Assembly (NCBI GenBank): GCA_945885475.1
Contig: CAMCYR010000031.1
Location: 1 to 38,035, forward strand
DNA length: 38,035 bases
Direction: 5' to 3'
Source: Chitinophaga pinensis
GTDB taxonomy: Bacteria > Bacteroidota > Bacteroidia > 2-12-FULL-35-15
The notes beneath the pieces were generated by a model. The model was not told the DNA's origin. It made no database searches and was given only the letters and a program-made list of their open reading frames with translations. The position numbers and the translations under genes were made by a program. Numbering within the stretch: position 1 is the first letter of the stretch; the number at the start of each line of letters is the position of its first letter. This document shows, piece after piece, positions 33,440 through 38,035 of this stretch.

Positions 33440-34470
33440 AAGCGCCGAAAGTAAGTGTGATAATGCCGGTTTATAACGGTGAAAAATATCTGAAAGAAGC
33501 TATTGAAAGCATTTTGAGTCAGGATTTTATTGATTTTGAATTCATAATTATTAATGATGGTTCAACTGATAAATCTGATAAAATTATTCATTATTATTCT
33601 GATTCAAGAATTAATATTATAAATAATGATAAAAATATCGGTCTGATAAATACATTGAACAAGGCTATGGGAATTGCTCTTGGTGAATATATTGTTCGAA
33701 TGGATTGTGATGATATTAGTGTTGAAAATAGAATTTCTACCCAGGTGAAATTCATGGATTCTCACCCAAACATTGGTGCTAGTGGAAGTTATTACAATTT
33801 AATGTTAAATGGAAAAAAGGCTCTTGCAGATTTCCCTTTGAATACGAGCGAGATTAAATCTTTTATGATTTTTAATTGTCCTATTGCTCATCCATCTGCA
33901 ATCATTAGAAATAGCCTGATCAAGAAGGAAAATATAGTGTATCGTGCAGAATATATTCATTCCGAAGATTATGATTTCTGGTCCCGAATTTCTGAATGTG
34001 CTGATTTAGCAAATATACCAGCTGTTTTATTAAATTATAGGGTGCATAGCAATCAAATTACTGGGAATCCAGCTTTGTTGGTTAATAAAAACCAAAGCCT
34101 GGATGCAATTCGTTCTCGACATCTGAAATTGATAAATATTGTCCCTACCACTGATGAACTTATCATCCATAACCTCATTAGCGATGGTAGAAAAGCGGAA
34201 AGTGATGATCAATTCCTTAGATCGGAAGCATGGCTAAAAAAAATAATGCTTGAAAATCAGAAAAATGAAGTGTTGGATAAACGCTATTTTGAAAAAATTA
34301 TTCTTGAACGGTGGTTGCGATTGTGTTTCAATTATTATGGTGGTAGAAAGGGTTTTCAAAAATTTTTGCATTCAGATTTAAATCGAAGCATTAAGCTTCC
34401 ATTAAAACAAAGGATTGAATTTTTTAAAAATTTATATAACTCCTGGAAGCGAAAAACAATAAAAAAGTAG
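33436..34470 (+). CDS. GT2-family glycosyltransferase
   Basis: This 344-residue GT-A enzyme starts with VSVIMPVYNGEKYLKEAI. The motifs are IIINDGSTDKS, IVRMDCDDISVENR (DxD) and SEDYDFWSRISE (ED). The C-terminal part is helical and basic (about 250-344). The ATG overlaps the fucosyltransferase stop (ATGA). Similar in organisation to the gene at 30383, it may add a different sugar of the same repeat unit. The donor is unknown. Confidence 0.86.
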   Translation: MKAPKVSVIMPVYNGEKYLKEAIESILSQDFIDFEFIIINDGSTDKSDKIIHYYSDSRINIINNDKNIGLINTLNKAMGIALGEYIVRMDCDDISVENRISTQVKFMDSHPNIGASGSYYNLMLNGKKALADFPLNTSEIKSFMIFNCPIAHPSAIIRNSLIKKENIVYRAEYIHSEDYDFWSRISECADLANIPAVLLNYRVHSNQITGNPALLVNKNQSLDAIRSRHLKLINIVPTTDELIIHNLISDGRKAESDDQFLRSEAWLKKIMLENQKNEVLDKRYFEKIILERWLRLCFNYYGGRKGFQKFLHSDLNRSIKLPLKQRIEFFKNLYNSWKRKTIKK

Positions 34471-34474
34471 AAAA

Positions 34475-35554
34475 ATGAAAATTTGTTTATTAGCAGACGG
34501 ACAAAGCATTCACACAGTAAGGTGGTGTAAGCATTTTTTTGAATTAGGTCACGAAATTCATTTGATTTCATTTAGTGATGCTAAAATTGAGGGAATACAT
34601 GTGTATCATGTTAATTCTGGAAATATTAATGTTTCTGGCGGTAACTGGAAAGTGATCCTGAAATATGGTAAAGTAAAAAAAATCATAAAGGAAATTGATC
34701 CGGATGTTTTACATTCTTTATATGCTACAAGCTATGGTTTAATTGGAGCTTTGTCTGGCTTTCATCCCTATATTGTAACTCCCTTAGGTTCTGATATTTT
34801 AATCAGCCCTAATGAATCGATTATTTATAGAAAGCTTTTAAAATATACCTTTAAAAAGGCCGATTGGATAACTTCAATGGCGCCGCACATGAAGGAAGCA
34901 ATGATACAATTAGGGGTGTCTCCTACTAAAATTGGTGATATAATTTTCGGCATAAATACTGAACTATTTAATCGAAAAAAGAGAAAATTAGCTACCTCTG
35001 AATTTATTATTACAAGTACCCGGAATTTTGAACCAGTATATAATATTCCTCATTTCCTTAATGCAATAGCTTTATTGAAAGGGACAATACCTAATTTAAA
35101 GGTAATTATGCTAGGCGATGGTTCATTAAAATCTGAATTATATGAATTGGCAGATCAATTGAAAATTAGTGATATCATAACTTTTAAAGGGAAGGTTCCT
35201 CAACATGAAGTTGTTGACATTCTAAATCAGTCGCATATTTTTTGTACCGTCTCTCTTTCTGATGGAAACAGTTTGTCGCTATTAGAAGCAATGGCTTGTG
35301 GAGCATATCCCATTGCTACTGATATAAAGGCAAATCACGAATGGATAAAGGAGGGCATTAATGGTAATTTTGTGAAAATTAATGACATAATTGGCTTGGC
35401 CGAACTAATACAAAAAGTTTATCTTAACTTTGATTCTATTATTGATACAGCAGTGTTGGAAAGCGATAAAATTATTGCAGATAAAGGGACTTGGAGTGTA
35501 AATATGGAGAGAATGAATACGAAATACAAAGAAATTATGGCTCATGGGAAATAG
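34475..35554 (+). CDS. GT4-family glycosyltransferase
   Basis: This 359-residue GT-B enzyme starts with MKICLLADGQSIHTVRWCKHF, typical of Bacteroidota polysaccharide GT4 proteins. The donor domain has SEFIITSTRNFEPVYN, VIMLGDGSLKSEL and the segment SDGNSLSLLEAMACG. In this last segment the first Glu of the usual E-x7-E is Asp. That change occurs in active relatives but should be noted. Its 3' end overlaps the acyltransferase gene by 11 bases. Confidence 0.86.
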   Translation: MKICLLADGQSIHTVRWCKHFFELGHEIHLISFSDAKIEGIHVYHVNSGNINVSGGNWKVILKYGKVKKIIKEIDPDVLHSLYATSYGLIGALSGFHPYIVTPLGSDILISPNESIIYRKLLKYTFKKADWITSMAPHMKEAMIQLGVSPTKIGDIIFGINTELFNRKKRKLATSEFIITSTRNFEPVYNIPHFLNAIALLKGTIPNLKVIMLGDGSLKSELYELADQLKISDIITFKGKVPQHEVVDILNQSHIFCTVSLSDGNSLSLLEAMACGAYPIATDIKANHEWIKEGINGNFVKINDIIGLAELIQKVYLNFDSIIDTAVLESDKIIADKGTWSVNMERMNTKYKEIMAHGK

Positions 35555-36080
35555 GATTGTTATTATCGGAGCCGGTGGTCACGGAAAAGTTGTCTACGAT
35601 GCAATATCAGCGCAAAACACCTATTCTATTGTGGGATTTGTCGATTCTCTTGTTGCTGTGGGGACTGCTGTTAAAGATAATTGTACCGTTATTTGTGAGC
35701 AGAGAAATATTAGTGAATTGGAAGGTATTGCTGATTATTTTATCGTTGCAATTGGTAATAATAGTATAAGAGAACAAGTTTTTTCTGCTGCAGCAGATCT
35801 ATTGCAACCTGCAACAGTAATTCATCCTTCAGCAGTTTTCGGATCAGATATTATTTTTGGAAAAGGTTCTGTAGCCTTAGCAAATTGTGTCATTAACACA
35901 AATAGTTTTATTGGCGAAAATTCAATCGTAAATTCAGGAGTTGTTATTGATCACGATTGTAAAATAGGAAAAAGTGTTCATTTGGCTATCGGTACAATGG
36001 TAGGAAGTAATTCAATTGTTGGCAATGGTTACTCATCCGGAATAGGAGAGCATATTAATTCATTTTCAAAAATAGCTTAG
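35544..36080 (+). CDS. NeuD-like sugar acyltransferase, shortened
   Basis: This 178-residue protein has the NeuD-type N-terminal Rossmann-like PglD_N part (IVIIGAGGHGKVVYDAI), then left-handed beta-helix hexapeptides (VFGSDIIFGKGSVAL, then VVIDHDCKIGKSVHLAIG with the catalytic-type His). NeuD/PglD proteins usually have about 205-220 residues and end in a 'VVTKDVP...GNPAK' coil. Here the protein stops soon after GYSSGIGEHINSFSKIA, and neither other frame encodes the missing end. It may be a shortened but functional form, or a decaying gene. Family members O- or N-acetylate sugars. The overlap with both neighbours suggests tight coupling. Confidence 0.75.
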   Translation: MGNRIVIIGAGGHGKVVYDAISAQNTYSIVGFVDSLVAVGTAVKDNCTVICEQRNISELEGIADYFIVAIGNNSIREQVFSAAADLLQPATVIHPSAVFGSDIIFGKGSVALANCVINTNSFIGENSIVNSGVVIDHDCKIGKSVHLAIGTMVGSNSIVGNGYSSGIGEHINSFSKIA

Positions 36081-37090
36081 TGAAAACAGTTTCAATAGTT
36101 ATACCGTGTAGAAATGAAGAGAAGTACATTGGAAGATGTATCGATTCTATTTTATCACAAGATTACTCTCAGGATAAATTGTCTGTATTTGTGTGCGATG
36201 GTAAAAGTACAGATGACACAGCCGCAATAGTCCACGATTATGCTGTTAAATATAAGAACGTGAGTTTTTTGATTAATGAAAAACAAACTACTCCATATGC
36301 TCTTAATATTGGTATAAAAGCTTCTGTAACGGACATTGTAATTATTGTAGGTGCTCATTCGGAACTTCGTCCTGATTATGTTTCAAATTGTGTCGAGGCA
36401 TTTAGTTTTGGCGCTAATATCGGATGCACAGGTGGAATCATTGAGAATGTTTATGAAAATGAAACAGCAGAGGTAATTGGAAAAGCAATGTCTTCTAGTT
36501 TTGGTGTTGGAAATGCCCATTTTAGAACAGGGAACAAGGATGGGTTTGTTGATACAGTTGCTTTCGGAGCATATAAAAGAGAAGTGTTTGATAAAATTGG
36601 TTTTTTTGATGAGGAACTTATCCGAAATCAGGATGATGAATTTAATTATCGTTTATTGAGGAATGGATTTACCATTTATCTATATCGTAAAATACGATCG
36701 AACTATTTTGTGCGTGCTTCTTTTGAAAAACTATTTAAACAATATGAGCAGTATGGGTATTGGAAAGTTTATGTGAATAAAAAGCATAAAGCCGTAACTA
36801 CAGTCCGACAGCTTATTCCGCTTCTTTTTGTATTGTTTTTAATTCTTGGTTTTTTTGCTGCATTTTTAAATATCCTCCTTTGTGAGATTTATTTGCTTGG
36901 CTTGGTATTCTACTCTCTAGCAAGTCTTTATAGTGCGACAAAACAAGCGAGTGCTCCAAAACAAATAGTTAAAATAATGAAAGCGTTTTTTATTTTACAT
37001 TTTTCATACGGTTTAGGTTACTTAAAAGGAATCATCGATTTTTTTGTTTTACAAAAAAACATTAAAAAAGAAGAAGTACTTACGCGCTAA
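36080..37090 (+). CDS. GT2-family glycosyltransferase with C-terminal membrane helices (ExoA-like)
   Basis: This 336-residue protein starts with GTG (36080), sharing one base with the preceding TAG stop. The GT2 domain has VSIVIPCRNEEKYI, VFVCDGKSTDDTAAI, IIVGAHSELRPDY and a RNQDDEFNYRLLRNGF (QDDE) motif. The variant GAH in place of DxD is seen in ExoA-like succinoglycan glycosyltransferases. The last 100 residues include hydrophobic segments near 245-290 and a further one near 305-325, so the protein is membrane-associated. It probably adds a sugar on the lipid-linked intermediate. Confidence 0.84.
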   Translation: MKTVSIVIPCRNEEKYIGRCIDSILSQDYSQDKLSVFVCDGKSTDDTAAIVHDYAVKYKNVSFLINEKQTTPYALNIGIKASVTDIVIIVGAHSELRPDYVSNCVEAFSFGANIGCTGGIIENVYENETAEVIGKAMSSSFGVGNAHFRTGNKDGFVDTVAFGAYKREVFDKIGFFDEELIRNQDDEFNYRLLRNGFTIYLYRKIRSNYFVRASFEKLFKQYEQYGYWKVYVNKKHKAVTTVRQLIPLLFVLFLILGFFAAFLNILLCEIYLLGLVFYSLASLYSATKQASAPKQIVKIMKAFFILHFSYGLGYLKGIIDFFVLQKNIKKEEVLTR

Positions 37091-37094
37091 TTAA

Positions 37095-38035
37095 ATGGAC
37101 AGAAAGGTTTTTCATCGTCAAGCACATTATTATCTGGCATTACTTATCGCCACGTGTCTTCCGCTTGCCCGTTTAACACCTGTTTTTATTGCTTTGCTTT
37201 TGCTTAATTGGTTGGTTGAAGGTGATTTTAGAAATAAATTTCGGGAGATCTTTAGAAATAAATTAGCTCTTTTGTTCATTGCTTTTTTTGTGATGCATCT
37301 GATTGGCTTGTCTTATACCGAAAATATGCCTTCTGGGTTATTTGATGTTCAGGTGAAATTTTCCTTGCTTGTTTTTCCTATTGTGCTTGCAAGCCGCCCA
37401 TTTACAAATATACAAGTTAAAAATATTTTTTATGCCTTTATTGCCGGTGGGATTTTATGTTCAGTCTTAATGCTTTCCCGCGCAGTCTATACCTATTTTG
37501 TTTTTTCTGAAAACAACTTTTTCTATCAGGCTTTTTCCTTTTTGATTCACCCCAGCTATCTGTCCATGTACTTAAATTTGGCTATCGCTTGGTTGCTATT
37601 AAATCTGTTAAAAAATTCGAAAATAGAGATTCGTTTATCTAAATTACTTTCTGTAATTATTGTCCTGTTCTTCTCATTTATTATTGTTTTACTTTCTTCT
37701 AAATTGGGCTTATTGACAATGATTTTTCTATATACTGGTTTTTTGATCTATTTCATTGTCAGCCGCAGGAAATTCATTATCGGTCTTGCCGGCTTAGCTT
37801 TTATAATCGGATCGGTTTTTTCATTGCTTCGTTTTGTTCCTGAAGTAGGGGCGCGTGTGGATAATGCAATTGCTGCCCTAACGACCACGTCCACAAATCA
37901 GGCGGAATCAGAAAGTACAGCTGTAAGGATGCTGATCTGGAGCGCTGCGAATCAGGTAATAGGCGAGCATTTTCTTTTCGGAACAGGAACAGGTGATGCG
38001 AAGGATGTTTTGGTTAAAGAATATGAAAAGAGAGG
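37095..38035 (+). CDS. O-antigen ligase/polymerase family protein (partial, cut by window end)
   Basis: The open frame from ATG 37095 runs to the window edge (313 codons, no stop). Translated by hand, it has a short basic N-terminus (MDRKVFHRQAH) and then a succession of hydrophobic helices. A segment FLIHPSYLSMYLNLA is followed by a later periplasmic-loop motif, RMLIWSAANQVIGEHF with GTGTGD. This is the Wzy_C/WaaL pattern of O-antigen polymerases and ligases, so it would polymerise or ligate the glycan on the outer side of the inner membrane. Wzy and WaaL cannot be told apart by sequence alone, but the ABC-exporter context makes a ligase plausible. It starts four bases after the preceding stop codon. 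Confidence 0.84.
   Translation, partial: MDRKVFHRQAHYYLALLIATCLPLARLTPVFIALLLLNWLVEGDFRNKFREIFRNKLALLFIAFFVMHLIGLSYTENMPSGLFDVQVKFSLLVFPIVLASRPFTNIQVKNIFYAFIAGGILCSVLMLSRAVYTYFVFSENNFFYQAFSFLIHPSYLSMYLNLAIAWLLLNLLKNSKIEIRLSKLLSVIIVLFFSFIIVLLSSKLGLLTMIFLYTGFLIYFIVSRRKFIIGLAGLAFIIGSVFSLLRFVPEVGARVDNAIAALTTTSTNQAESESTAVRMLIWSAANQVIGEHFLFGTGTGDAKDVLVKEYEKR

Noticed and set aside
35491-35769. 92-codon open frame across the GT4/NeuD junction
   Set aside because: It is an out-of-frame shadow of the two well-supported overlapping genes.

Overview
The window comes from a member of the Bacteroidota. The evidence is a type IX secretion (T9SS) C-terminal sorting domain, a small GldM-C-like exported protein, and a DUF4369-type thioredoxin protein. 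Further support comes from AT-rich sequence, scarce Shine-Dalgarno sites and the phylum-specific -7 promoter octamer TAnnTTTG before several genes. I cannot name the species. No rRNA, tRNA, CRISPR array or transposase gene is visible.

Layout. 1-943: gene-free, repeat-rich spacer. 944-5114: fabG, a large membrane protein with a von Willebrand A-like domain, and the branched-chain aminotransferase ilvE. 5115-5815: second repeat spacer holding two near-identical 223-bp direct repeats. 5816-13532: mostly envelope proteins, namely a membrane-anchored J-domain protein, a secreted beta-rich protein, four thioredoxin-fold proteins (a redoxin, an SCO/SenC protein, a TlpA-like protein and a DUF4369-thioredoxin), two proteins of unknown function and a T9SS cargo protein. 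13738-16629: minus-strand translation genes prfC, rplS and trmD. 16769-20940: biotin operon bioB-bioF-bioD-bioA, starting from a strong consensus promoter and containing a terminator-like hairpin directly before bioA. 21072-24254: a queuosine-precursor transporter (yhhQ type), the GldM-C-like protein and an M23 peptidase. 24356-26708: coiled-coil protein, zapA, a possible 6S-type RNA, and rny (RNase Y).

26763 to the window end is one long co-directional surface-polysaccharide operon. It has an ABC exporter pair (Wzm/Wzt type), a methyltransferase, four GT2 and two GT4 glycosyltransferases, a GT11 fucosyltransferase, a shortened NeuD-like acyltransferase, and a Wzy/WaaL-type membrane protein cut by the window edge. 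Genes abut or overlap by a few bases, so they are probably co-transcribed and translationally coupled. The early glycosyltransferase genes look more AT-rich than rny or the biotin genes, as is common for exchangeable polysaccharide loci.

No clearly new multi-gene system stands out. The most worthwhile unexplained items are the intergenic repeat families, the hairpin abutting bioA, the stand-alone GldM-C-like protein, the orphan gene at 9723, the shortened NeuD-like protein and the candidate RNA between zapA and rny.
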